From: Lojkania enalia | Lineage: Eukaryota > Ascomycota > Dothideomycetes > Pleosporales | NCBI GenBank assembly: GCA_010094045.1 | Contig: ML986736.1 | Location: 45,880 to 109,879 of the forward strand | Length of the DNA stretch: 64,000 nt | Direction of reading: 5' to 3' | Shown here: positions 11,948 to 22,643 of the stretch, piece by piece | Layout of the letters: each line of letters starts with the position of its first letter | Numbering within the stretch: position 1 is the stretch's first letter | The notes under the pieces: model-generated | Databases searched by the model: none | What the model was told of the DNA's origin: nothing | What the model saw: only the letters and a program-made list of their open reading frames with translations | Translations under genes and position numbers: made by a program

Positions 11948-13655
11948 TTAGGGCCTTCGCTTACGGAGTCTTGCGCCAGCCTGGCGGGTTGGTCTCATAG
12001 TTCCAAACGCTGATCCCCTCAAGGGCGGATCGATATTCTTTGCCGATTTTATATCTACCAGCTCGCATTCAAATTCCCCCATAAGGACACTCAATACCAC
12101 GATACCAATATTTCTAGCGAAATGGCGACCAGGACATTTATGCTCACCGCCCCCAAATGACGTCCAGCAGCCGCCGAGCCCGCTGTCGCTGAATCGCTCG
12201 CGCTTCTCTGATACTAAGAATCTCTCCGGCCAGAACTCCTCGAGGGGGAGTGAGACTGTTTTGGGTCTTGCACTAGCCCATCCTGGGGTAAATTGACCGG
12301 AATACTTGGCGAAAATGAAGACTGTAGTACCTCGTTCGATGGTATACTTTTCGTCCAGGACGAACCTAGGAGTAGTAACTATTCGGACCGCCAGATTGGA
12401 GCTACGATATCTGGTCGTCTCGGCATGCAGCGACTGAAGTATTGGTCGAACGGCGAGCTGCGTGAAATCGTACGCGCCGGACTTCGCTACGTGGTTCCTT
12501 ATCTCAGTAGAGATGCGATGGTGAAGGTTGCGGTCTCTAAGCGTCTCGAAAAGGTACCAAAACGTTACAGGAACGGTGAGGCTAGTTCCCCTGGGTATGG
12601 GGTCAGTATGAAAGAAATAATGCATCATCCATGGCACTTACCCATAGAGAAGGCCGAGCGTCTGTGACGCCCTTCCATCTTCGCCGTGACCGGGCATTTC
12701 CGAATAGAGCTTCTCTCGCTCTTGAAGTAGCCCTGACCCTGCGATTGGGTCCCAGTCCCTGTTGACTATATCTTGGTCGCGAAGGCGTTCAGATTCCCTA
12801 CTCCACTTTTTAAGGTGACAGAGCAATCGATCCCGAGCAGCATACGCGGATGGTATAATGAAACGAGGTAGACCGATGAAGAAGTTATCAGTATTCTCAA
12901 TGAAAAGCCATAGGTCCGAAACGAGCTCCGCATACTCCTCCACAACGGCAGAACCTAGGAGAGTTTCGGCGATGGCCAGTGTCACGTGCTTTTCCATAAA
13001 ATCGTACAGATCGGGTATTTCCATCCACTCAGAATCATTCTGCGCGTATTTCGTTGCAATATTACGTTTGAATATGGTGAAAAACCTCTTATCCATCGAG
13101 ACAAGTGATGATCCAGTGAGGTGCTGCCTTATATGAGTTGTTTGTACATAGTCCATTTTACCACCGTCAGAATTGTAAAATGCTACTGTTTCTCTTGGGC
13201 TTCCCATTAATTGCCCCATAATCTGTTGGTGGATGAATGGGTTTGGGTCTAACTCGATTGATGATTGCAGCACCTTTTTGACGTGGTCAGGGTCTAGGAT
13301 CACGAGGATCTTGTTTCCAGCTGCGTTGATGAAGAATGGGGTGCCATCACCATACTTGTTTCTGTCGCACTGTAAACCCTATCAAGGAAAGCGAGCAATA
13401 AAGGACGCACATGCATTTGGCTGCGAAATGCTTCGCGCTATTACCCATAGACAAGGCGTGGCGAAGTCCGGGGATCCAGAAGGGAGCGGTCGGAGGCTCT
13501 ACGCCACATAACTTTGCACTTCTAATCGACCGAAAAGTATATTCAGACCAAATCCTTGTACCGAAACATATCGCAAAAATCGCTAACATCAATTGGATGT
13601 AGGAGGCTCGCGCGATAAGATCAATGGGGGCATGAGGGTGAGAACTTTCAATCAT
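11948..13655 (-). CDS. Cytochrome P450 monooxygenase, three exons, apparently intact
   Basis: I infer exons 13655-13411, 13361-12642 and 12590-11948. The introns are 49 bp (13362-13410, GTGCGT...CAG) and 51 bp (12591-12641, GTAAGT...CAG), both phase 2. The spliced length is 1,608 nt, or 535 aa, with no internal stop. The protein has an N-terminal membrane anchor (about residues 15-40), an I-helix region ending in TVPVTFW, the ExxR motif ETTR at 379-382, PERF at 443-446 and the heme loop FGGGEHKCPGR with Cys474. The xxPxTFW pattern resembles CYP7/CYP8-like microsomal P450s, which many fungi have, but the substrate cannot be told. It probably sits in the ER and needs a P450 reductase. No biosynthetic partner genes flank it. 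It is the only intact-looking gene here, and expression is unproven. Confidence 0.9.
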
Positions 13656-14011
13656 TGCGGGTGAACGTTGCCGTCGCGATAGGCTGACAAACGATTTTTG
13701 TGACTAAAATTAAACAGGAATCAGATGCTTCGATAATAAACACGATTGGATATGAAGACTTCTCTAAGGTCTCCCAGCAAAATTGTAGTGTGGATCATTT
13801 TCTAATCCATGGCGCTTTAAGTGTCAATTTTGCGAAGCGAAGTGTTAGTGCGCGTAGTCGCCAAGAACTCTACTACCTTAAACGAGGCTAGTACGGGGAG
13901 TGTTTTCTGGAGAGAAGGGGTAGAGTGATATTACACACAGTAACGAGTAGCGTTTAGTAAATATCTAAGCTTACTATAATAAGCTAAAAACGAAGAAAGT
14001 ACTAAGATTAT
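13656..14011. other. P450 upstream region
   Basis: This lies upstream of the minus-strand P450. The start codon context is CGCAATGAT. An AT-rich stretch near 13704-13716 is a possible TATA-like element, though I see no firm promoter motif. A 63-codon plus-strand frame (13700-13891) has no recognisable content. CA/TG content is still normal, falling towards the right edge. Confidence 0.35.
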
Positions 14012-14210
14012 TGTAAGCAGGAGGGGGTGGAGACTGTATAGGGTGGTATAGATAGATGTATTGATGAGGTCCCTTTGACCTCTCGGTCAAGGTACGGCGG
14101 GGGGATATATAGTACATAAGACTGCTTAGTCAAGGGCTGCACAGCTGACCAGGCACGTGACCTGAGCTTACACACCCCCCTCAGGTTCGAACGTGTTCGA
14201 ATCTGATACA
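14012..14210. repeat. Candidate solo LTR at the island border
   Basis: This 199-bp sequence starts TGTAAGCAGG and ends CTGATACA, so it has matching TGTA...TACA ends. It contains a TATA-like box (ATATATAG) at 14105-14112 and G- and C-rich blocks. It keeps CA/TG, yet the sequence right of it is fully RIP-mutated. The flanks (ATTAT on the left, ATAAA on the right) do not give a clean target duplication. I found no second copy in the window, so the LTR call is tentative. Confidence 0.4.
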
Positions 14211-15042
14211 ATAAATAAGAGAGCAGTAGAAAGATATGTAAAAAGATATAATCTAGTATAGCCTAGCCTTATTAAAACCTTAAAACCTAGTAGAATAAAA
14301 TTAGATAAAAAAGTACTAGTAGATTAAAAAGAAAATAAATATTTAGCTATAAACTATAATTAGACTTATAGTAGTTATATATAATTATAAGCTTTTTAAA
14401 CTTATAGTAATTATATATAATTATAGGCTTTAATTAGACTTATAGTAGCTATATATAATTATAAGCCTTTTAGATTTATAGTAGTTATATATAGTTACTA
14501 ACTATAAAGAGAATAAATATCTAGCTATAAGCTATAGTTAGATTTATAGCAGCTATATATAACTACTAGTTATAATTAAACTTATAATAGCTACTTTAAA
14601 AATAAGTATATTTAAAGCTAATTTTAATTATAAACTATCTTCTATTATATAAGTAGAACTATATAAAGTATAGGCTTATACTACTAATAATATAGTTCTA
14701 GGTAGAGATCTTCTACTATTATAGTATTATTAGACCTTACTCTATATATTAAAGCGTTTTTTAGAGCTATTATTAAGATTTTAATATACTTCTATTTCTA
14801 TAATAGATTAAGGCTAATTAATATATAATTTAAACTTAACGTTTTAAAAGAAATTAAGCTAATTACTCTATATAAAATTAAACTAATTATTTAATAGAAA
14901 AGTCTTTAAAATTAAAAAGTAATAGCTAGTTCTAATAGTATTATTTAGGAAGTAGTTTTATAAGACTATCTACTAGCTAGCAGCTAGTCTAGATATATAA
15001 TAGGTCGATTTATTTATTCCAAACTTCTTATTAAAGGTAGTA
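14211..15042. other. AT-rich RIP-mutated DNA, unassigned
   Basis: TpA-rich sequence nearly free of CA/TG, so presumably an old repeat. No coding motif is visible. Apart from the tandem repeat at 14363-14595 I see no internal structure. Its right edge is the TA target of transposon P1. Confidence 0.5.
14363..14595. repeat. Degenerate ~36-bp tandem repeat
   Basis: About six imperfect units share the core CTTATAGTAGTTATATATAA followed by TTATAAGC-like sequence, repeating every 34-38 bp, with one ~30-bp spacer near 14500. Units differ mostly by C/T and G/A changes. Confidence 0.6.
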
Positions 15043-15169
15043 ATATAAAGTACTATTAAGTAAGCTACCCTATTAAGTAAGCTAAAATTTCCTAGTAGTA
15101 AACACGATAACTATAATATATAATACCTTAATACCTATAAAGAGATAATATTTAGTAAGAAAGTAGAAT

Positions 15170-18100
15170 TAAGCTTACCTTTTAAACGTATAAAGCCGGC
15201 TAATTTTAAAGCTTATAAGCTACTACTAATACGTTTAATATACTATAACTAACTCTCTAATAGAGATATAAAGGAACTCTTATATATACTAATTGCCGCG
15301 TAAACTACTAAAAGTTAACTATAACTAAAAAGTAGACGATTGTATAATATATTCTTAACCTAGATTTATAAGAATTTACGCTCCAATTATATAAGGTAGT
15401 AGATATAGCAGATAAATTATTAGCTGTATATAGTAAAGAGCTAGTAGATAAGAATTAGGCTAAAAGATTTATAATATATATAAATAAGCTTAAAATAGTA
15501 TTTAATTAGATAAAGAACTACTAGAAGATATAATAAGAGAATTCTAAGGTTATTAGCGTATAGCTTAAACTTATTAAAGAGATAAGAGCTACGTATAGTA
15601 TCTATAATAAAGATATATATAACTTTAATAAGACTAACTTCTAGATAGATATAATTAGATTTATAAAAGTTATTATAAGTTTAGAAAAATATATAAAGCC
15701 TAATCTTATATTATTAAATAATTACGAGTAGATTACTATTATCTAGAATATCTATATAGTAGAGTATATAACCCTATCTTTTATTATCTATAAAGGGTGT
15801 ATCTATATCTCTACTTAATATAAGGAGATAGATATACTATATAATTAGAAGCTTTTAGTATCTAAGAATAGCTAGACGAATAATATACTTAGTCTTAAGT
15901 AGTTAAAGTACTTTAATACTTATATAAAAGCGTATTAGGTAGAAATATATTAGCTACTAATTCTAGATAGCTATAAGAGCTACCTTAACTAGAATTTTAA
16001 AGACTACTACCTTAAGAATAAGATCTTTACCCTCTATATACTAGTCTATTTATTATATATCCTCTAGCTACTTAATATAGTTTACTTTAGACCTTTAAAG
16101 TAGAAGTACTCTTAATATATATAAGACTTAATATACTAGTATATCTTCTATACTAATAAGAAAGGCTTTTTACCAGCTTTTAAGAACGTATTTTTTAATA
16201 TATTTATATATAATAACTATTAAAAAGCTTTTAAGGTATTAAGTTTAATCCTTCTAAATATATAGATAATATTTAAATACTTTAAAGTATAATTATAATT
16301 TCTATTAAGACTTTCTATAATATATCTTATAAGTAAGCAGCCTATATAAGTAAACAGTCTACCCTATTAACTTTTTCAACCTTTATATATATATAGCTTA
16401 ACAACTAAGTAATATAATAGCAATTTACAACTTACGCGATTATTCTATAAAAACCTCTATATCCTTCTAGTATATATAAGAATTATACCTAGTTTTACTG
16501 CAGCGGCTATAGTATACTTTATACTATCCGCTTATATCTAATCGCACCCTAAATTAGTATATTATAGTCCGAGTTTCCTCCTTATTATCCTTTTTAGTAA
16601 TAATCATCTCTTCTTATACTTTTATTAGGGTCTCTTATACTTAAATCCGCCTTTTTTTCTACTATTTCTATTTTATTACTACTTTATTTGCTTCTTAAAA
16701 GCTAACAATTTTATTATATATTAACCCGATCTAATATATTACTTTTATAAAGCCTTTCTTAAGCTAATTTAGCTTCTTAATAATAGAAACTAGCGAAGAG
16801 CTTATATCCCTTTAAATCCGATTACGAATTAATATTAATTAAGCTTCTAGCTTACGCGTGTTACTTAGTATTTTTACTTCTTATAGAGTATTATCTTATA
16901 CTAGTAGTGTTAGCGTATAAAGCTTTATATTAAGCTTTAAAAGTACTACTTCTAGATTAAATAGGATTAGATTAGCTCCTTAAAAGCTTATATAAATATT
17001 ATCCTTTATAATTAATATATTAAAAGCAGCTTTAAAGGCTAGAAAGAACTTAAGTTTTATAATATAGTTAATATAATTGTATACTAAAACTAAGATCTAA
17101 TTTCTATATATATACTTTAATAGTAAAAAGTAGCCTATATCTAGTAGCTGTAATAGGTATAATTAATAAGCTAGTATATAGAGTAGAATAATACCCTATT
17201 CTTTATAGAGTTTCTAAAAATTAAGCGAGTTATAACTATTATAGCTATTAAAGATTAGTAGTTAACACGTATCTATTATATAATCTCTTATATACCTATA
17301 AAAATACTTTAACTACTTAATACCGAGTTTATTTATTATCTAGCTGTTCTTACTAACTGCGATAGTCTAGTTCTTAAGTATATTATCACCTTCGTACTAG
17401 ATAGAGAGATAGTAGTAACTAGTAATAATAATAAAGAATAGAAGCGTCTAGCTAGTAGTATTAATCCCCTAAATTACTAAAATCCATTTATAATTACCTA
17501 ATTAAATTGCCTTTAGTTAATTATATCTCTCTATACCTATAATAACTAGTTATAATAAGATAATATCTATTTAAAAGCTAGATTTATTAAAGTTATATAT
17601 ATCTTTATCTATAATACTATACTTCTCTTTAATATACTGTATAAGCTTAAACTAGCCTTTAATTACCGTAGAATCTTTATATAGAACTCTCTAGTAATTA
17701 TAAAGCTAATTCAAGCGTATTTTAAGCTTAGAAATATATCTAACAAAGTTTCTAGACTAATATATACTAATCTAGCCTATACTATACTTAGCAAGTAAGC
17801 TATTAGCTATATCTTATATAGTAGCTAAAGTAGGTATAAATCCTCGCGAATCTAGGTTAAGTATATATTAAATAATAACCTCCTCTTTAGGTTTTATTAG
17901 TCTCTTTAAGTTAGACTTATAATTATACTATAAGTAGATTTTAGTATATTATTAGTATACAGTTGTTTAAATTATATTAAATATTAAAGTAGTATATCTT
18001 TTACTATTTATTTAGCCTCTTTTAATAGTTAAGAGGGTTAAGTTTACTTAATTCTTATTTTAAGCTATATTCTTATTATTTTATCATTATATTATTATTA

Positions 18101-18660
18101 AAAGCTTAAGTATCGTATTTTAGTAATAGAGTAGACCGCTCACTTATAAGGTATATTACTATAAATACTATAAGTATTAAAAATTCTAAATAATATACTT
18201 AAATTTTTATCTTAATTAAAGTTTATATAAAACTCTTTTAACTTATTATCTATAATAACTTAGGACGGGTTTATATAACTTATTAAAGAGGCTAAATTAA
18301 TACTATACTAAAATACGCTTATAAAGTCTTAGATTACTAAGCTTAAAAAGTAAGTAGAGATACTAGCTAAGTAAAAATCGCGTAAGAGAAAGCGGATATA
18401 GTAGAATAGAATAATAGAATATAGTAAAAGATTAGTATAAGTAGCTACTAAAACTTTTAGAGCGCTCTAGAGCTTAAAGAAAGCTTATTATATAGATAGG
18501 TAAAAAAGAGCTTAACTAGGTATATAATAATATAAGAATTATAGTAGAACTAAATATAATATATAAATATATTAGGTAGATAGATCTACTTTTTCTAAGT
18601 TAAATATAAGTACTTAAAATATTTTTTCAGATAAATTTAATAATAGTTTAACTAGTTAAA
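15170..18660 (+). pseudogene. P1 transposase (DDE, Fot1/pogo), RIP-inactivated and split
   Basis: Cut-and-paste transposase read in one frame with TAG/TAA at former Gln/Trp codons. From about 15440 it follows the Fot1 order: LVDKN-AKRFI, then NFNKTNF (family NxDETGF; first catalytic Asp is Asn at 15627-15629), ILDSYKS (second Asp kept, 15966-15968) and LLNIVYF (family LDVGCF; third Asp is Asn, 16074-16076). The second and third catalytic codons are 36 codons apart, the DD35D spacing of Fot1/Pot2, so no indel has occurred there. The frame breaks at B1 (16330) and the basic C-terminal part resumes at about 18149. Two of three catalytic residues are lost, and B1 would abolish the product anyway. 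Confidence 0.85.
16330..18146 (-). mobile_element. Fot1/pogo transposon B1, nested in P1
   Basis: A 1.8-kb element flanked by TA (16328-16329 and 18147-18148). Its left terminus has two related blocks, TAAGTAAGCAGCCTATATAA and a second ending CAGTCTACCCTATTA. The right terminus (18120-18146) has only the inner block, so about 17 bp of the outer repeat is missing. The transposase is on the minus strand; its first catalytic Asp codon (near 17570) reads as Asn. It is a close relative of B2 (57654-59484) along its length, with transition differences. It sits inside the P1 transposase frame and so is younger than P1. Confidence 0.82.
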
Positions 18661-18731
18661 GTTAGTAGGTTTAGAATACTAAGAAATTTTAGCTTACTTA
18701 ATAGGGTAGTTTATTTAATAGTACTTTACGT

Positions 18732-20196
18732 TAATAATAGATATTAATATAGTAAAGTAATATTTTAAGTTAAAATATAGTAGTTATAATTAGCTTAATT
18801 ATCTATTAATTATTATAATATAGGATTTATTTATTATCTAAATTAAATTTAACGTTTTTAAATAGTTTCTACTACTAGATTAATTTAGTACTAATAGAAG
18901 AAGTAGTAATTAATTTAACTTTAGTAGTTAATTTATTAATATAGTATTATAATATCGTTTTCTAATTAATAGGGCTAGACTAGTAAATAGAGTATATAAT
19001 ATTTTACCTAGGTTAAGGTTAGGTTTAAGGTTTTTAGTACTAGGGTTAAAGTTAAGGTAGAGTTTTTAGTACTAGAGTATAGATTAGGTAGAGGTTTTTA
19101 GTATTAAGATTAAGGTTAGGGTAGAGTTCTTAGTACTAGAGTATAAAGTTAAGGTAGAGTTACTTTATAGGGTTCTTCTATAATTATAGGAAATAATTAT
19201 ATATTATATATTAAATATTTATTACTATAAATTATTATAGTAGAAAACTAGTTTTATTTAAAGTAGCCTTTTCTAAGCCTAAAACTATCTAGAGATTATA
19301 ACCCTAATTTAATAAAAGACTAAACTTCTTATAGTATTACTTTACTAAATATATATTCTTATTTTAAATAGTAACCTATTTTACGTAAATTATATAAAAA
19401 AATATATACCTTTAAAGAACTTAATAAAAAAAGCCTTAATAAACTTTTAGAGAGCCTTAATTATACTTTATTACTAACACATCTTACTACTATAAGTATC
19501 CTCTTAAACTATAGTAGTAATTTTATAGATTAGCCGCGAAAAAGAAAGCTTTTAAAAGAGAAGTTTAGTACTCTTCTAATATTATTTAATCTATTAAAGT
19601 ATAACAGCTATATTCTATTAGTATATAACTATAATAAAAACCTATAATAACTTACTCCTAGAATAATAGTAATACTTTACTAGTATAGGTTTTACTAGTA
19701 TAAGTACTTTATAAGTTAATTTAGTAGTAAGCTATTTTTAGAAAAATTTATTACCTATTAAAATAATTTTAGATCGTACTATTTCTCGAGTATAAGATAT
19801 TATATATTAATAGTAGTAGAGTAGAGTAGTTAATATTAATAATTAAGGTTAATAGTATAAAACTAAATTAAGATTTATTAATAGATAATATAGTTTAATA
19901 TAAAAATATAGATTAAAGAAGTATAGTATTATTATTCTTCTTTTCTAGCGTTTAAACTACTCTATATAATATTACTACTAAGCCTGCTAGTTAGCGGTAG
20001 ATTCTATACTATTTTTACTAGCTCTTTCTTTCTTATCTAGTTCTATTAGTAGTAGTAGTAGTAGGAAGTTTAGTAAAAACTATTATAGAGCTCTTTAGAC
20101 TTATCTATACTACTATTAAACTTATCTTTAACGTAGTTTATAAGTAAGCTATTAGTATAAGTAAACTATTACTCTATTAAGTATTACGGCGACGCG
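18732..20196. other. RIP-mutated unassigned DNA
   Basis: TpA-rich and almost without CA/TG. No reliable protein motif on either strand. It contains the tandem repeat at 19010-19165 and a short (AGT)n run at about 20047-20063. It may be the flank into which P1 and L inserted. Confidence 0.45.
19010..19165. repeat. Tandem repeat with GGTAGAGTTTTTAGTACTAG core
   Basis: About four imperfect units of 35-45 bp, each with AAGGTTAGG or AAGGTAGAG followed by TTTTTAGTACTAG(A/G)G. The units differ by transitions and small length changes. Confidence 0.6.
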
Positions 20197-20389
20197 TATT
20201 AGATTATTAATACTAGATAAACGAGTATTAGATTAAGCTATATAGATAACTAACGTACTACTACTATAATAGTTTAAAACGTCTAGATAAAGAGAGGAAG
20301 AAAATAGATATTAGGTCGTATATATATATATTAGAAGTTCGGGTCTATATATAATAGGCGAGGTAGTATAGAATCGGGTAGAAGCTAAT

Positions 20390-20506
20390 TGTAAAAGTCC
20401 CGGCCTGTAGCTCGGTCCTGTTCCTACGATGCTATAATAGCAGTTGCCCTTATACGACCCTATATCTACCTAGACTAAAGTAAGCGAATAATACGTATTT
20501 TACTAC
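20390..20506 (+). repeat. Left inverted terminus of T
   Basis: 117 bp. Starts TGTAAAAGTCCCGGCC and ends ATACGTATTTTACTAC. It matches the reverse complement of 21307-21423; the differences I see are all transitions. Confidence 0.85.
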
Positions 20507-20660
20507 TATATACCTTCTCTTCTCTTTCTCTAGCTTTAATAATAATAGATTCTTATTGTATCTAATTCTATTATATCCTCAGACCTTCTTAATTTGTTAA
20601 AGCTTATACTACACTAGATTCTATCTTAACTACTAAATAGACCTGCTACTATACGAAGTT

Positions 20661-21306
20661 ATAGATTAAAACGGACTAGTAGAACAAGGATTCGATATAG
20701 CGACTGTATAGAGACAGTTCGCTAAAATAGCAGCTAGGCTGGAATACCTAGAGAAAGAAAAGTAGTAATAGCAACTTAAAAGAATAAGCTTTTATTAGAA
20801 GCTCGAGGAGCAACTAAATAAGTATTCGGCTCCTAAGAGGAGCGTCTCGCCGACTATACTATTAATAACTACTAAGCTTATTTATATAAAAGCTATACTT
20901 AATAAGCTAGATAAGTTCTAAAGAGATTATAAAGCGTACCCTATTTAGAAAAGTAGTATAAAGATTAAGATCCGTATTAACGGTTTATCTATAAGCTTAA
21001 TAGATACGATAGTAGCAGCCTATATAGTATCGTTTTATAAGAGTAACGCTAGAATATACTTTTAGTCGTATAAAAAATATATTACTATAGGTACCCTTAC
21101 CTATAACAAATTCTAGACAATTATAGATATATAATATAATAACCCCCACCGTTAGAAACGAGCTGGGATCGAGTTTAAAAACCTAAGATAAGATAATAAA
21201 ACCTTTATTAAGTTTCTAGTCGAGTATAATCGTCTCTCTATAGAAGTGTCGTATAACTCTTACCTAAACTAAGTTAAGATATAAGATCTAAAAGAGAAGG
21301 TACACG
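20661..21306 (+). pseudogene. Gypsy-type gag-like frame inside T, truncated
   Basis: One continuous frame, with only TAG/TAA at presumed Gln/Trp codons. It reads as a coiled-coil start (RLEYLEKEK) followed by the capsid-type order of fungal Gypsy gags: KLDKF-RDYKAYPI-KSS, NARIYF-SYKKYIT, YNNPHR-KRAGIEFKNLR, FLVEYNRLS and VKI-DLKEK. The frame enters the right inverted terminus at 21307, so the C-terminal part of gag is missing. It would have built virus-like particles if it once belonged to a full retrotransposon. No protease or polymerase follows. Similarity was judged by eye from the spacing of conserved blocks. Confidence 0.68.
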
Positions 21307-21423
21307 GTAGTAAGATACGTATTATTTACTTACTTTAGTCTAGGTAGGTGTAGGGTCGTATAAGAGTAACTACTATTATAGTATCGTAGGAACGGGACTA
21401 AGCTATAGGCCGGGACCTTTACA
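21307..21423 (-). repeat. Right inverted terminus of T
   Basis: 117 bp. Reverse complement of 20390-20506, beginning GTAGTAAGATACGTATTA and ending CCGGGACCTTTACA. It overlaps the last readable codons of the gag-like frame. Confidence 0.85.
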
Positions 21424-21829
21424 CTAATTCCGTAACAGTACCCCCCTTCTATTATTAAGCTCCTGCGAGAGTATAAAGAGGAGAGAAGGGTGGGAAAATT
21501 CCAGCTTATTACTCTAGCTCTAGCCTCTACTTAGGCTTCGCTTCTATAAACGCTATCTATAGAAGCCTCCTCGCTAAACTATATATTACTAATTTATTAC
21601 CTTCTAGTAAAACTAGACTTCTATTATTTATCTATACTCTAGCCTTTATTTAGATTAGAAATATATATCTCTACTTATTTTACCTTAACAGTCTATTTTA
21701 CAGCGCTCTAGAACGCTCTTTATAATAGCCTTTTAGTCTATACCTCTACTCTAACTCCCCCTAAAAAATTTCCCAGGATTTAACGGGAATTTATAAAATT
21801 TAGACTAAATTTAGAAGATTTAAGTTATA

Positions 21830-22375
21830 TTACAGGTATATTAGTATAGTCTATTATTATTATATAGTAGTATTATACTAGAGGTTAGATTTAGTTATAG
21901 ATATATTAGCGCGATTAGTTATTATCGTATAATAATACTATACTAGGGATTAGGTCGGTTATATATATATCAGCACGACTAGTAGTTAATAGTAGTACTA
22001 TATTAGGGATTAGGTTAGTTATATATATATCAGCGCGACTAGTAGTTAATAGTAGTACTATATTAGAGATTAGGTTAGATTATAGGTATATTAGCGCGAT
22101 TAGTTATTATTATGTAGTAGTATTATACTAGGGATTAGGTCGGTTTAGTTTATATAGTAGTATTATACTAAAGATTAGATTAGATTATAGGCGTATTAGC
22201 ACGATTAATTATTATTATATAATAATATTATACTAAAGATTAGATTAGATTATAGGTATATTAACGCGACCGGTTATTATTATATAATAGTATTATACTA
22301 GAGATTAGGTTAGTTTATATAGTAGTACTATACTAGAAATTAAGTTAGATTAGTATAGTATTATTATAGGCGTCC
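21830..22375. repeat. Minisatellite inside L, ~60-65 bp units
   Basis: Seven to nine imperfect units share TATATTAGCGCGA(C/T)TAG, then TAGTAGTACTATA and TAGGGATTAGGT. Some units are shortened to about 40 bp. Differences are mostly C/T and G/A. This is the main content of L between its LTRs. Confidence 0.75.
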
Positions 22376-22441
22376 AGGAATATACTTAGATTAGACTCTA
22401 GCGCCTAATTAAGAATCTAGATATAATATTATAGTAATATA

Positions 22442-22643
22442 TATTAGATTATTAATACTAGATAAACGAGTATTAGATTAAGCTATATAAATAACTAATA
22501 TACTATTACTATAATAGTTTAAAATATCTAAATAAAGAGAGAAAGAAAATAGATATTAGATTATATATATATATATTAGAAGTTCGGGTCTATATATAAT
22601 AGGCGAGGTAGTATAGGATCGGGTAGAAGCTAATTCCGTAATA
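22442..22643. repeat. 3' LTR of L
   Basis: 202 bp, starting TATTAGATTATTAATAC and ending CTAATTCCGTAATA. Collinear with the split 5' LTR, and it carries the uninterrupted CTAATT site where T inserted in the other copy. Confidence 0.8.

Larger units (their letters stand above)
15043..18731 (+). mobile_element. Fot1/pogo transposon P1, interrupted by B1
   Basis: Inverted termini of about 45 bp are readable. The left end contains AAAGTACTATTAAGTAAGCT (from 15048), and the right end (about 18680-18730) is its reverse complement with RIP-type differences. TA lies on both sides (15041-15042 and 18732-18733), the target duplication of the Tc1/mariner-pogo superfamily. The plus-strand transposase is split by transposon B1 (16330-18146). 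Removing B1 leaves an element of about 1.87 kb, normal for Fot1-like elements. Confidence 0.82.
20390..21423 (+). mobile_element. TIR element T with gag-like frame, inserted in L
   Basis: A 1,034-bp insertion bounded by TGTAAAAGTCCCGGCC and its reverse complement ending GGGACCTTTACA. The inverted termini are about 117 bp long (20390-20506 and 21307-21423) and differ only by transitions. CTAAT is duplicated on both sides (20385-20389 and 21424-21428), and the 3' LTR of L preserves the uninterrupted site. TG...CA ends plus a 5-bp duplication are typical of LTR-retrotransposon integrase, yet the ends are inverted rather than direct. The 800-bp interior carries a retrotransposon gag-like frame that runs into the right terminus. 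No transposase frame is present, so it was non-autonomous. The class is uncertain. Confidence 0.75.
20197..21437. repeat. 5' LTR of L, split by element T
   Basis: The LTR runs 20197-20389 and resumes at 21429-21437 after element T and its duplicated target CTAAT. The intact 3' LTR at 22442-22643 reads straight through this site and shows the empty target. Confidence 0.75.
20197..22643. mobile_element. Short non-coding LTR element L
   Basis: Two direct repeats of 202 bp (20197-20389 plus 21429-21437, and 22442-22643) begin TATTAG (from TGTTAG) and end CCGTAACA or CCGTAATA, so the ancestral ends were TG...CA. Between them lie only about 1.0 kb (21438-22441) with no coding frame and a minisatellite. 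This fits a TRIM/LARD-like non-autonomous element, or a much deleted Gypsy element. The flanking five bases (ACGCG and CTAAG) do not match, so one end may have been altered or recombined. The 5' LTR is split by element T. Confidence 0.65.

Noticed and set aside
12293..12667. 124-codon plus-strand open frame
   Set aside because: It lies antisense to the third exon and second intron of the P450, whose motifs and phases are clear; the antisense frame has no recognisable content.
21830..22375. Regular repeats considered as a CRISPR array
   Set aside because: Units are contiguous and diverged with no unique spacers, and the context is fungal; it is a minisatellite.
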